Part shown: in pieces, positions 1 to 10,844 of the stretch
Layout: the number at the start of each line of letters is the position of its first letter
How positions within the stretch are numbered: the stretch's first letter is position 1
Assembly (NCBI RefSeq): GCF_051014685.1
Contig: NW_027479268.1
Coordinates: forward strand, 105,446 to 169,445
DNA length: 64,000 bases
Reading direction: 5' to 3'
DNA from: Ptiloglossa arizonensis
Taxonomy: Eukaryota; Arthropoda; Insecta; Hymenoptera; Colletidae
Notes under the pieces: generated by a model
Databases searched by the model: none
What the model saw: only the letters and a program-made list of their open reading frames with translations
What the model was told of the DNA's origin: nothing
Made by a program: the position numbers and the translations under genes

Positions 1-56
1 CGAAAATTTTGAGTTTTTCAAGCGTTTCTTACCTCAGAACTGCCATATCTCGCGAA

Positions 57-72
57 CGGATTGACCAATCCG
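57..72. other. Dyad symmetry in each monomer (7 + 2 + 7)
   Basis: Local 57-72 reads 'cggattg', two bases, 'caatccg'. The two 7-base arms are exact reverse complements. Positions given are for the first monomer; the element recurs every 175 bp. The two central bases vary freely (AC, AG, AT, TC, TG). The arms change mainly at local 70 (T-type) and 66 ('gagaaat', 'gacaaat'). It lies directly beside the TCGCGA palindrome (50-55). It could bind a dimeric protein or extrude a small hairpin; no function is shown by the sequence. One orientation contains CCAAT. Confidence 0.85.
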
Positions 73-135
73 CAAAATTTCTGTTGCATCTGAAAGTAGA
101 AACTCGCCCGATTACAACCGTCTGAGTTTTTTTCC

Positions 136-141
136 CCTAGG
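136..141. other. CCTAGG palindrome inside the conserved 'ttcccctaggcc' box
   Basis: An AvrII site occurs once per monomer in almost every unit, giving a 175-bp ladder. It is lost in the 'cccataggcc' monomers (11,195, 13,119, 18,017), the 'ctacgcc' monomers (29,915, 30,964) and the 'ccactaggcc' monomers (63,158, 63,508). Variants such as 'tctcctagg' and the one-base-deleted 'ttccctagg' keep the palindrome. The surrounding stretch, local 124-147, is among the least variable of the unit. Confidence 0.9.
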
Positions 142-524
142 CCGTTCTAGTTATTCGTTTCGAGCATCAGAACTGCGAAAATTTTGAGTTTTTCAAGCGT
201 TTCTTACCTCAAAACTGCCATATCTCGCGAACGGATTGACCAATTCGCAAAATTTCAGTTGCATCTGAAAGTAGAAGCTTGCCCGAATACAACGGTCTGA
301 GTAGTTTTCCCCTAGGCCGTTCTAGTTATTCGTTTCGAGCATCAGAACTGCAAAATTTTGAGTTTTTCAAGCGTTTCTTACCTCAAAACTGCTATATCTC
401 GCGAACGGATTGACCAATCCGCAAAATTTCTGTTGCATCTGAAAGTAGAAACTCGCACGATTACAACGGTCTGAGTAGTTTTCCCCTAGGCCGTTCTAGT
501 CATTCGTTTCGAGCATCAGAACTG

Positions 525-2449
525 CGTAAATTTTGAGTTTTTCAAGCGTTGATTACCTGAAAACTGCCATATACCGCGAACGGATTGAGCAATCCGCAAA
601 ATTTCTGTTGCACCTGAAAGTAGAAACTCGCCCGATTACAACGGTCTGAGTAGTTTTCCCCTAGGCCGTTCTAGTTATTCGTTTCGAGCATCAGAACTGC
701 GAAAATTTTGAGTTTTTCAAGCGTTTCTTACCTCAAAACTGCCATATCTCGCGAACGGATTGACCAATCCGCAAAATTTCTGTTGCATCTGAAAGTAGAA
801 ACTGGCCCGATTACAACGGTATGAGTAGTTTTCCCCTAGGCCGTTCTAGTTATTCGTTTCGAGCATCAGAACTGCGAAAATTTTGAGTTTTTCAAGCGTT
901 TCTTACCTCAAAACTGCCATATCTCGCGAACGGATTGACCAATCCGCAAAATTTCTGTTGCATCTGAAAGTAGAAACTGGCCCGATTGCAACGGTATGAG
1001 TAGTTTTCCCCTAGGCCGTTCTAGTTATTCGTTTCGAGCATCAGAACTGCGAAAATTTTGAGTTTTTCAAGCGTTTCTTACCTCAAAACTGCCATATCTC
1101 GCGATCGGATTGACCAATCCGCAAAATTTCAGCTGCATCTGAAAGTAGAAACTGGCCCGATTACAACGGTCTGAGTAGTTTTCCCCTAGGCCGTTCTAGT
1201 TATTCGTTTCGAGCATCAGAACTGCGAAAATTTTGAGTTTTTCAAGCGTTTCTTACCTCAAAACTGCCATATCTCGCGAACGGATTGACCAATTCGTAAA
1301 ATTTCAGTTGCATCTGAAAGTAGAAGCTTGCCCGAATACAACGGTCTGAGTAGTTTTCCCCTAGGCCGTTCTAGTTATTCGTTTCGAGCATCAGAACTGC
1401 GAAAATTTTGAGTTTTTCAAGCGTTTCTTACCTCAAAACTGCCATATCTCGCGAACGGATTGACCAATCCGCAAAATTTCTGTTGCATCTGAAAGTAGAA
1501 ACTCGCCCGATTACAACGGTCTGATTAGTTTTCCCCTAGGCCGTTCTAGTCATTCGTTTCGAGCATCAGAACTGCGTAAATTTTGAGTTTTTCAAGCGTT
1601 GATTACCTGAAAACTGCCATATATCGCGAACGGATTGAGCAATCCGCAAAATTTCTGTTGCACCTGAAAGTAGAAACTCGCCCGATTACAACGGTCTGAG
1701 TAGTTTTCCCCTAGGCCGTTCTAGTCATTCGTTTCGAGCATCAGAACTGCGTAAATTTTGAGTTTTTCAAGCGTTTCTTACCTCAAAACTGCCATATCTC
1801 GCGAACGGATTGATCAATTCGCAAAATTTCAGTTGCATCTGAAAGTAGAAACTCGCACGATTACAACGGTCTGAGTAGTTTTCCCCTAGGCCGTTCTAGT
1901 CATTCGTTTCGAGCATCAGAACTGCGTAAATTTTGAGTTTTTCAAGCGTTGATTACCTGAAAACTGCCATATACCGCGAACGGATTGAGCAATCCGCAAA
2001 ATTTCTGTTGCACCTGAAAGTAGAAACTCGCCCGATTACAACGGTCTGAGTAGTTTTCCCCTAGGCCGTTCTAGTTATTCGTTTCGAGCATCAGAACTGC
2101 GAAAATTTTGAGTTTTTCAAGCGTTTCTTACCTCAAAACTGCCATATCTCGCGAACGGATTGACCAATCCGCAAAATTTCTGTTGCATCTGAAAGTAGAA
2201 ACTGGCCCGATTACAACGGTATGAGTAGTTTTCCCCTAGGCCGTTCTAGTTATTCGTTTCGAGCATCAGAACTGCGAAAATTTTGAGTTTTTCAAGCGTT
2301 TCTTACCTCAAAACTGCCATATCTCGCGAACGGATTGACCAATCCGCAAAATTTCTGTTGCATCTGAAAGTAGAAACTGGCCCGATTGCAACGGTATGAG
2401 TAGTTTTCCCCTAGGCCGTTCTAGTTATTCGTTTCGAGCATCAGAACTG
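525..2449 (+). repeat. Eight-monomer (1,400-bp) spaced duplication
   Basis: The three units at 525-1,049 (C-type 'ataccgcg', E-type, E-type with 'gattgcaacgg') recur at 1,925-2,449, offset exactly 1,400 bp. The five intervening units include 'gcgatcggattg' at 1,050 and 'gatcaattcg' at 1,750, which appears to join a T-type left side to a 'cgcacg' right side. Confidence 0.85.
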
Positions 2450-2973
2450 CGAAAATTTTGAGTTTTTCAAGCGTTTCTTACCTCAAAACTGCCATATCTC
2501 GCGAACGGATTGACCAATTCGCAAAATTTCAGTTGCATCTGAAAGTAGAAGCTTGCCCGAATACAACGGTCTGAGTAGTTTTCCCCTAGGCCGTTCTAGT
2601 TATTCGTTTCGAGCATCAGAACTGCAAAATTTTGAGTTTTTCAAGCGTTTCTTACCTCAAAACTGCTATATCTCGCGAACGGATTGACCAATCCGCAAAA
2701 TTTCTGTTGCATCTGAAAGTAGAAACTCGCCCGATTACAACGGTCTGAGTAGTTTTCCCCTAGGCCGTTCTAGTCATTCGTTTCGAGCATCAGAACTGCG
2801 TAAATTTTTAGTTTTTCAAGCGTTTCTTACCTAAAAACTGCCATATCTCGCGAACGGATTGACCAATCCGCAAAGTTTCAGTTGCATCTGAAAGTAGAAG
2901 CTCGCCCGATTACAACGGTCTGAGTAGTTTTCCCCTAGGCCGTTCTAGTTATTCGTTTCGAGCATCAGAACTG

Positions 2974-5072
2974 CGTAAATTTTGAGTTTTTCAAGCGTTT
3001 CTTACCTCAAAACTGCCATATCTCGCGAACGGATTGATCAATTCGCAAAATTTCAGTTGCATCTGAAAGTAGAAGCTTGCCCGAATACAACGGCCTGAGT
3101 AGTTTTCCCCTAGGCCGTTCTAGTTATTCGTTTCGAGCATCAGAACTGCGAAAATTTTGAGTTTTTCAAGCTTTTCTTACCTCAAAACTGCCATATCTCG
3201 CGAACGGATTGACCAATCCGCAAAATTTCTGTTGCATCTGAAAGTAGAAACTCGCCCGATTACAACGGTCTGAGTAGTTTTCCCCTAGGCCGTTCTAGTT
3301 ATTCGTTTCGAGCATCAGAACTGCGAAAATTATGAGTTTTTCAAGCGTTTCTTACCTCAAAACTGCCATATCTCGCGAACGGATTGACCAATTCGCAAAA
3401 TTTCAGTTGCATCTGAAAGTAGAAGCTTGCCCGAATACAACGGTCTGAGTAGTTCTCCCCTAGGCCGTTCTAGTTATTCGTTTCGAGCATCAGAACTGCG
3501 AAAATTTTGAGTTTTTCAAGCGTTTCTTACCTCAAAACTGCCATATCTCGCGAACGGATTGACCAATCCGCAAAATTTCTGTTGCATCTGAAAGTAGAAA
3601 CTCGCCCGATTACAACGGTCTGAGTAGTTTTCCCCTAGGCCGTTCTAGTCATTCGTTTCGAGCATCAGAACTGCGTAAATTTTGAGTTTTTCAAGCGTTG
3701 ATTACCTGAAAACTGCCATATATCGCGAACGGATTGAGCAATCCGCAAAATTTCTGTTGCACCTGAAAGTAGAAACTCGCCCGATTACAACGGTCTGAGT
3801 AGTTTTCCCCTAGGCCGTTCTAGTCATCCGTTTCGAGCATCAGAACTGCGTAAATTTTGAGTTTTTCAAGCGTTTCTTACCTCAAAACTGCCATATCTCG
3901 CGAACGGATTGATCAATTCGCAAATTTCAGTTGCATCTGAAAGTAGAAGCTTGCCCGAATACAACGGCCTGAGTAGTTTTCCCCTAGGCCGTTCTAGTTA
4001 TTCGTTTCGAGCATCAGAACTGCGAAAATTTTGAGTTTTTCAAGCGCTTCTTACCTCAAAACTGCCATATCTCGCGAACGGATTGACCAATCCGCAAAAT
4101 TTCTGTTGCATCTGAAAGTAGAAACTCGCCCGATTACAACGGTCTGAGTAGTTTTCCCCTAGGCCGTTCTAGTTATTCGTTTCGAGCATCAGAACTGCGA
4201 AAATTATGAGTTTTTCAAGCGTTTCTTACCTCAAAACTGCCATATCTCGCGAACGGATTGACCAATTCGCAAAATTTCAGTTGCATCTGAAAGTAGAAGC
4301 TTGCCCGAATACAACGGTCTGAGTAGTTTTCCCCTAGGCCGTTCTAGTTATTCGTTTCGAGCATCAGAACTGCGAAAATTTTGAGTTTTTCAAGCGTTTC
4401 TTACCTCAAAACTGCCATATCTCGCGAACGGATTGACCAATCCGCAAAATTTCTGTTGCATCTGAAAGTAGAAACTCGCCCGATTACAACGGTCTGAGTA
4501 GTTTTCCCCTAGGCCGTTCTAGTCATTCGTTTCGAGCATCAGAACTGCGTAAATTTTGAGTTTTTCAAGCGTTGATTACCTGAAAACTGCCATATATCGC
4601 GAACGGATTGAGCAATCCGCAAAATTTCTGTTGCACCTGAAAGTAGAAACTCGCCCGATTACAACGGTCTGAGTAGTTTTCCCCTAGGCCGTTCTAGTCA
4701 TCCGTTTCGAGCATCAGAACTGCGTAAATTTTGAGTTTTTCAAGCGTTTCTTACCTCAAAACTGCCATATCTCGCGAACGGATTGATCAATTCGCAAAAT
4801 TTCAGTTGCATCTGAAAGTAGAAGCTTGCCCGAATACAACGGCCTGAGTAGTTTTCCCCTAGGCCGTTCTAGTTATTCGTTTCGAGCATCAGAACTGCGA
4901 AAATTTTGAGTTTTTCAAGCGCTTCTTACCTCAAAACTGCCATATCTCGCGAACGGATTGACCAATCCGCAAAATTTCTGTTGCATCTGAAAGTAGAAAC
5001 TCGCCCGATTACAACGGTCTGAGTAGTTTTCCCCTAGGCCGTTCTAGTCATTCGTTTCGAGCATCAGAACTG
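2974..5072 (+). repeat. Five-monomer HOR (about 875 bp), 2.4 copies
   Basis: Unit order: 'gatcaattcg' with 'cggcctgag'; A-type; T-type with 'aattatgag'; A-type; C-type. Copies: 2,974-3,848, 3,849-4,722 and the partial 4,723-5,072. The 'tatgag' marker recurs at 3,331 and 4,205, 874 bp apart. The missing base is an A lost near 3,925 ('cgcaaatttcag'). Private differences include 'caagcttttc' at 3,149 against 'caagcgcttc' at 4,023 and 4,898. The next unit at 5,073 departs from the pattern. Confidence 0.88.
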
Positions 5073-6122
5073 CGTAAATTTTGAGTTTTTCAAGCGTTTC
5101 TTACCTGAAAACTGCCATATATCGCGAACGGATTGAGCAATCCGCAAAATTTCTGTTGCATCTGAAAGTAGAAACTCGCCCGATTACAACGGTCTGAGTA
5201 GTTTTCCCCTAGGCCGTTCTAGTCATTCGTTTCGAGCATCAGAACTGCCTAAATTTTGAGTTTTTCAAGCGTTTCTTAGCTGAAAACTGCCATATCTCGC
5301 GAACGGATTGACCAATCCGCAAAATTTCTGTTGCATCTGAAAGTAGAAACTCGCCCGATTACAACGGTCTGAGTAGTTTTCCCCTAGGCCGTTCTAGTCA
5401 TTCGTTTCGAGCATCAGAACTGCGTAAATTTTGAGTTTTTCAAGCGTTTCTTACCTCAAAACTGCTATATCTCGCGAACGGATTGACCAATCCGCAAAAT
5501 TTCTGTTGCATCTGAAAGTAGAAACTCGCACGATTACAACGGTCTGAGTAGTTTTCCCCTAGGCCGTTCTAGTCATTCGTTTCGAGCATCAGAACTGCGT
5601 AAATTTTGAGTTTTTCAAGCGTTGATTACCTGAAAACTGCCATATACCGCGAACGGATTGAGCAATCCGCAAAATTTCTGTTGCACCTGAAAGTAGAAAC
5701 TCGCCCGATTACAACGGTCTGAGTAGTTTTCCCCTAGGCCGTTCTAGTTATTCGTTTCGAGCATCAGAACTGCGAAAATTTTGAGTTTTTCAAGCGTTTC
5801 TTACCTCAAAACTGCCATATCTCGCGAACGGATTGACCAATTCGCAAAATTTCAGTTGCATCTGAAAGTAGAAGCTTGCCCGAATACAACGGTCTGAGTA
5901 GTTTTCCCCTAGGCCGTTCTAGTCATTCGTTTCGAGCATCAGAACTGCGTAAATTTTGAGTTTTTCAAGCGTTTCTTACCTGAAAACTGCCATATATCGC
6001 GAACGGATTGTCCAATTCGCAAAATTTCAGTTGCATCTGAAAGTAGAAGCTTGCCCGAATACAACGGTCTGAGTAGTTTTCCCCTAGGCCGTTCTAGTTA
6101 TTCGTTTCGAGCATCAGAACTG

Positions 6123-6297
6123 CGAAAATTTTGAGTTTTTCAAGCGTTTCTTACCTCAGAACTGCCATATCTCGCGAACGGATTGACCAATCCGCAAAAT
6201 TTCTGTTGCATCTGAAAGTAGAAACTCGCCCGATTACAACCGTCTGAGTTTTTTTCCCCTAGGCCGTTCTAGTTATTCGTTTCGAGCATCAGAACTG
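6123..6297 (+). repeat. F-type monomer ('cctcagaac', T7 tract)
   Basis: Diagnostic set: A to G at local 37 ('cctcagaac'), G to C at 119 ('acaaccgtctg'), and AG to TT giving 'gagtttttttcccc'. Copies are at 1 and 6,123, then 36,562, 38,662, 39,712, 44,786, 46,011, 47,236, 48,461, 51,085, 52,485, 55,109 and 59,134. A simpler form with 'cctcagaac' only appears at 28,516, 32,364, 34,813 and 35,163. Confidence 0.9.
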
Positions 6298-6472
6298 CGA
6301 AAATTTTGAGTTTTTCAAGCGTTTCTTACCTCAAAACTGCCATATCTCGCGAACGGATTGACCAATTCGCAAAATTTCAGTTGCATCTGAAAGTAGAAGC
6401 TTGCCCGAATACAACGGTCTGAGTAGTTTTCCCCTAGGCCGTTCTAGTTATTCGTTTCGAGCATCAGAACTG

Positions 6473-6646
6473 CAAAATTTTGAGTTTTTCAAGCGTTTCT
6501 TACCTCAAAACTGCTATATCTCGCGAACGGATTGACCAATCCGCAAAATTTCTGTTGCATCTGAAAGTAGAAACTCGCACGATTACAACGGTCTGAGTAG
6601 TTTTCCCCTAGGCCGTTCTAGTCATTCGTTTCGAGCATCAGAACTG
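6473..6646 (+). repeat. 174-bp monomer with one-base deletion near its start ('gcaaaatttt')
   Basis: This unit reads 'actgcaaaattttgag' and lacks one base compared with 'actgcgaaaattttgag'. It also carries 'ctgctatatc' and 'cgcacgattac'. Nine monomers share the deletion: 351, 2,625, 6,473, 9,797, 10,671, 12,595, 14,169, 17,493 and 19,067. All lie in the left domain, and in nearly every case the monomer before it is T-type (9,797 is the exception, following a C-type). The deletion creates a perfect 10-bp palindrome, CAAAATTTTG. Shared flanking variants mean one deletion spread by block amplification rather than nine separate events. Confidence 0.92.
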
Positions 6647-7871
6647 CGTAAATTTTGAGTTTTTCAAGCGTTGATTACCTGAAAACTGCCATATACCGCG
6701 AACGGATTGAGCAATCCGCAAAATTTCTGTTGCACCTGAAAGTAGAAACTCGCCCGATTACAACGGTCTGAGTAGTTTTCCCCTAGGCCGTTCTAGTTAT
6801 TCGTTTCGAGCATCAGAACTGCGAAAATTTTGAGTTTTTCAAGCGTTTCTTACCTCAAAACTGCCATATCTCGCGAACGGATTGACCAATTCGCAAAATT
6901 TCAGTTGCATCTGAAAGTAGAAGCTTGCCCGAATACAACGGTCTGAGTAGTTTTCCCCTAGGCCGTTCTAGTTATTCGTTTCGAGCATCAGAACTGCGAA
7001 AATTTTGAGTTTTTCAAGCGTTTCTTACCTCAAAACTGCCATATCTCGCGAACGGATTGACCAATCCGCAAAATTTCTGTTGCATCTGAAAGTAGAAACT
7101 CGCCCGATTACAACGGTCTGAGTAGTTTTCCCCTAGGCCGTTCTAGTCATTCGTTTCGAGCATCAGAACTGCGTAAATTTTTAGTTTTTCAAGCGTTTCT
7201 TACCTCAAAACTGCCATATCTCGCGAACGGATTGACCAATCCGCAAAATTTCTGTTGCATCTGAAAGTAGAAACTCGCCCGATTACAACGGTCTGAGTAG
7301 TTTTCCCCTAGGCCGTTCTAGTCATTCGTTTCGAGCATCAGAACTGCGTAAATTTTGAGTTTTTCAAGCGTTGATTACCTGAAAACTGCCATATATCGCG
7401 AACGGATTGAGCAATCCGCAAAATTGCTGTTGCACCTGAAAGTAGAAGCTCGCCCGATTACAACGGTCTGAGTAGTTTTCCCCTAGGCCGTTCTAGTCAT
7501 TCGTTTCGAGCATCAGAACTGCGTAAATTTTTAGTTTTTCAAGCGTATCTTACCTAAAAACTGCCATATCTCGCGAACGGATTGACCAATCCGCAAGGTT
7601 TCAGTTGCATCTGAAAGTAGAAGCTCGCCCGATTACAACGGTCTGAGTAGTTTTCCCCTAGGCCGTTCTAGTTATTCGTTTCGAGCATCAGAACTGCGAA
7701 AATTTTGAGTTTTTCAAGCGTTTCTTACCTCAAAACTGCCATATCTCGCGAACGGATTGACCAATCCGCAAAATTTCTGTTGCATCTGAAAGTAGAAACT
7801 CGCCCGATTACAACGGTCTGAGTAGTTTTCCCCTAGGCCGTTCTAGTCATTCGTTTCGAGCATCAGAACTG

Positions 7872-8046
7872 CGTAAATTTTGAGTTTTTCAAGCGTTGAT
7901 TACCTGAAAACTGCCATATATCGCGAACGGATTGAGCAATCCGCAAAATTTCTGTTGCACCTGAAAGTAGAAACTCGCCCGATTACAACGGTCTGAGTAG
8001 TTTTCCCCTAGGCCGTTCTAGTTATTCGTTTCGAGCATCAGAACTG
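7872..8046 (+). repeat. C-type monomer ('gttgattacc'), confined to the left domain
   Basis: Diagnostic set: T at local 3 ('cgtaaatttt'), TC to GA in 'gttgattacc' (about 26-27), 'cctgaaaac' at 35, 'atatatcgcg' at 49, 'ttgagcaatccg' at 65, and 'gcacctg' at 89. The dinucleotide change makes it easy to follow. I find it in 28 monomers from 525 to 20,466, including the 'gagaaatccg' derivative, and none after 20,640. Subvariants read 'ataccgcg' (for example 525, 6,647, 19,241) or 'aaattgctgttg' (7,347, 14,343, 19,941). Confidence 0.9.
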
Positions 8047-8221
8047 CGAAAATTTTGAGTTTTTCAAGCGTTTCTTACCTCAAAACTGCCATATCTCGCG
8101 AACGGATTGACCAATTCGCAAAATTTCAGTTGCATCTGAAAGTAGAAGCTTGCCCGAATACAACGGTCTGAGTAGTTTTCCCCTAGGCCGTTCTAGTTAT
8201 TCGTTTCGAGCATCAGAACTG
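8047..8221 (+). repeat. T-type monomer (carries HindIII site)
   Basis: The second most obvious subtype, found across the window. Diagnostic differences from A-type: C to T at local 70 ('caattcgc'), 'ttcag' for 'ttctg' at 81, 'gaagcttgcccgaatac' for 'gaaactcgcccgattac' at 102-115, and usually T at 152 ('tagttattcg'). The change creates AAGCTT, which A-type lacks, so HindIII cutting should report T-type spacing. The C70T change breaks one pair of the dyad at 57-72 as DNA (G:T). Confidence 0.93.
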
Positions 8222-10844
8222 CGAAAATTTTGAGTTTTTCAAGCGTTTCTTACCTCAAAACTGCCATATCTCGCGAACGGATTGACCAATCCGCAAAATT
8301 TCTGTTGCATCTGAAAGTAGAAACTCGCCCGATTACAACGGTCTGAGTAGTTTTCCCCTAGGCCGTTCTAGTCATTCGTTTCGAGCATCAGAACTGCGTA
8401 AATTTTTAGTTTTTCAAGCGTTTCTTACCTAAAAACTGCCATATCTCGCGAACGGATTGACCAATCCGCAAAATTTCAGCTGCATCTGAAAGTAGAAACT
8501 GGCCCGATTACAACGGTATGAGTAGTTTTCCCCTAGGCCGTTCTAGTTATTCGTTTCGAGCATCAGAACTGCGAAAATTTTGAGTTTTTCAAGCGTTTCT
8601 TACCTAAAAACTGCCATATCTCGCGAACGGATTGACCAATCCGCAAAATTTCTGTTGCATCTGAAAGTAGAAACTCGCCCGATTACAACGGTCTGAGTAG
8701 TTTTCCCCTAGGCCGTTCTAGTCATTCGTTTCGAGCATCAGAACTGCGAAAATTTTGAGTTTTTCAAGCGTTGATTACCTGAAAACTGCCATATATCGCG
8801 AACGGATTGAGAAATCCGCAAAATTTCTGTTGCATCTGAAAGTAGAAACTCGCCCGATTACAACGGTCTGAGTAGTTTTCCCCTAGGCCGTTCTAGTCAT
8901 TCGTTTCGAGCATCAGAAATGCGAAAATTTTGAGTTTTTCAAGCGTTTCTTACCTCAAAACTGCCATATCTCGCGAACGGATTGACCAATCCGCAAAATT
9001 TCTGTTGCATCTGAAAGTAGAAACTCGCCCGATTACAACGGTCTGAGTAGTTTTCCCCTAGGCCGTTCTAGTCATTCATTTCGAGAATCAGAACTGCGTA
9101 AATTTTTAGTTTTTCAAGCGTTTCTTACCTCAAAACTGCCATATCTCGCGAACGGATTGACCAATCCGCAAAATTTCTGTTGCATCTGAAAGTAGAAACT
9201 CGCCCGATTACAACGGTATGAGTAGTTTTCCCCTAGGCCGTTCTAGTCATTCGTTTCGAGCATCAGAACTGCGTAAATTTTGAGTTTTTCAAGCGTTTCT
9301 TAGCTGAAAACTGCCATATCTCGCGAACGGATTGACCAATCCGCAAAATTTCTGTTGCATCTGAAAGTAGAAACTCGCCCGATTACAACGGTCTGAGTAG
9401 TTTTCCCCTAGGCCGTTCTAGTCATTCGTTTCGAGCATCAGAACTGCGTAAATTTTGAGTTTTTCAAGCGTTTCTTACCTCAAAACTGCCATATCTGGCG
9501 AACGGATTGACCAATCCGCAAAATTTCTGTTGCATCTGAAAGTAGAAACTCGCCCGATTACAACGGTCTGAGTAGTTTTCCCCTAGGCCGTTCTAGTCAT
9601 TCGTTTCGAGCATCAGAACTGCGTAAATTTTGAGTTTTTCAAGCGTTGATTACCTGAAAACTGCCATATATCGCGAACGGATTGAGCAATCCGCAAAATT
9701 TCTGTTGCACCTGAAAGTAGAAACTCGCCCGATTACAACGGTCTGAGTAGTTTTCCCCTAGGCCGTTCTAGTTATTCGTTTCGAGCATCAGAACTGCAAA
9801 ATTTTGAGTTTTTCAAGCGTTTCTTACCTCAAAACTGCTATATCTCGCGAACGGATTGACCAATCCGCAAAATTTCTGTTGCATCTGAAAGTAGAAACTC
9901 GCACGATTACAACGGTCTGAGTAGTTTTCCCCTAGGCCGTTCTAGTTATTCGTTTCGAGCATCAGAACTGCGAAAATTTTGAGTTTTTCAAGCGTTGATT
10001 ACCTGAAAACTGCCATATATCGCGAACGGATTGAGAAATCCGCAAAATTTCTGTTGCATCTGAAAGTAGAAACTCGCCCGATTACAACGGTCTGAGTAGT
10101 TTTCCCCTAGGCCGTTCTAGTCATTCGTTTCGAGCATCAGAACTGCGTAAATTTTGAGTTTTTCAAGCGTTGATTACCTGAAAACTGCCATATATCGCGA
10201 ACGGATTGAGCAATCCGCAAAATTTCTGTTGCACCTGAAAGTAGAAACTCGCCCGATTACAACGGTCTGAGTAGTTTTCCCCTAGGCCGTTCTAGTCATT
10301 CGTTTCGAGCATCAGAACTGCGTAAATTTTGAGTTTTTCAAGCGTTGATTACCTGAAAACTGCCATATATCGCGAACGGATTGAGCAATCCGCAAAATTT
10401 CTGTTGCACCTGAAAGTAGAAACTCGCCCGATTACAACGGTCTGAGTAGTTTTCCCCTAGGCCGTTCTAGTTATTCGTTTCGAGCATCAGAACTGCGAAA
10501 ATTTTGAGTTTTTCAAGCGTTTCTTACCTCAAAACTGCCATATCTCGCGAACGGATTGACCAATTCGCAAAATTTCAGTTGCATCTGAAAGTAGAAGCTT
10601 GCCCGAATACAACGGTCTGAGTAGTTTTCCCCTAGGCCGTTCTAGTTATTCGTTTCGAGCATCAGAACTGCAAAATTTTGAGTTTTTCAAGCGTTTCTTA
10701 CCTCAAAACTGCTATATCTCGCGAACGGATTGACCAATCCGCAAAATTTCTGTTGCATCTGAAAGTAGAAACTCGCACGATTACAACGGTCTGAGTAGTT
10801 TTCCCCTAGGCCGTTCTAGTTATTCGTTTCGAGCATCAGAACTG

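Larger units (their letters stand above)
1..699 (+). repeat. Four-monomer block, copy 1
   Basis: Order: F-type, T-type, 174-bp deletion unit, C-type with 'ataccgcg'. The same four in the same order occur at 6,123-6,821, an offset of 6,122 bp. That equals 35 monomers minus the three 174-bp units lying between. The neighbours to the right differ (E-type at 700, T-type at 6,822), so the shared block ends there. Its left extent is beyond the window. Confidence 0.88.
6123..6821 (+). repeat. Four-monomer block, copy 2
   Basis: Matches 1-699 monomer for monomer, including 'aaccgtctgagttttttt', the missing base at 6,473 and 'ataccgcg'. These F-type units (1 and 6,123) are isolated. The next F-type is at 36,562, in a different domain. 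Confidence 0.88.
6298..8396 (+). repeat. Twelve-monomer block, left copy
   Basis: Order: T, deletion unit, C, T, A, 'aatttttag' unit, C with 'aaattgctg', D-like with 'aatttttag', A, C, T, A. The same twelve in order occur at 18,892-20,990, offset 12,594 bp (72 monomers less six 174-bp units). A shorter version, five monomers from the 'aaattgctg' C-type, is at 14,343-15,217. Private changes here include 'gtatcttacc' and 'caaggtttcag' at 7,522. The 'gtatcttacc' is shared with 14,518 but not with 20,116. Confidence 0.85.

Noticed and set aside
158..168. RNA polymerase III B box or tRNA-derived SINE
   Set aside because: 'gtttcgagcat' resembles GGTTCGANNCC only in part. No A box at the right distance, no tRNA fold, no 3' tail, and the tandem uniform arrangement is not SINE-like.
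151..170. CENP-B box
   Set aside because: 'attcgtttcgagcatcag' starts with TTCG, but the required A and CGGG positions of the known motif are not met, nor elsewhere in the unit on either strand by eye.
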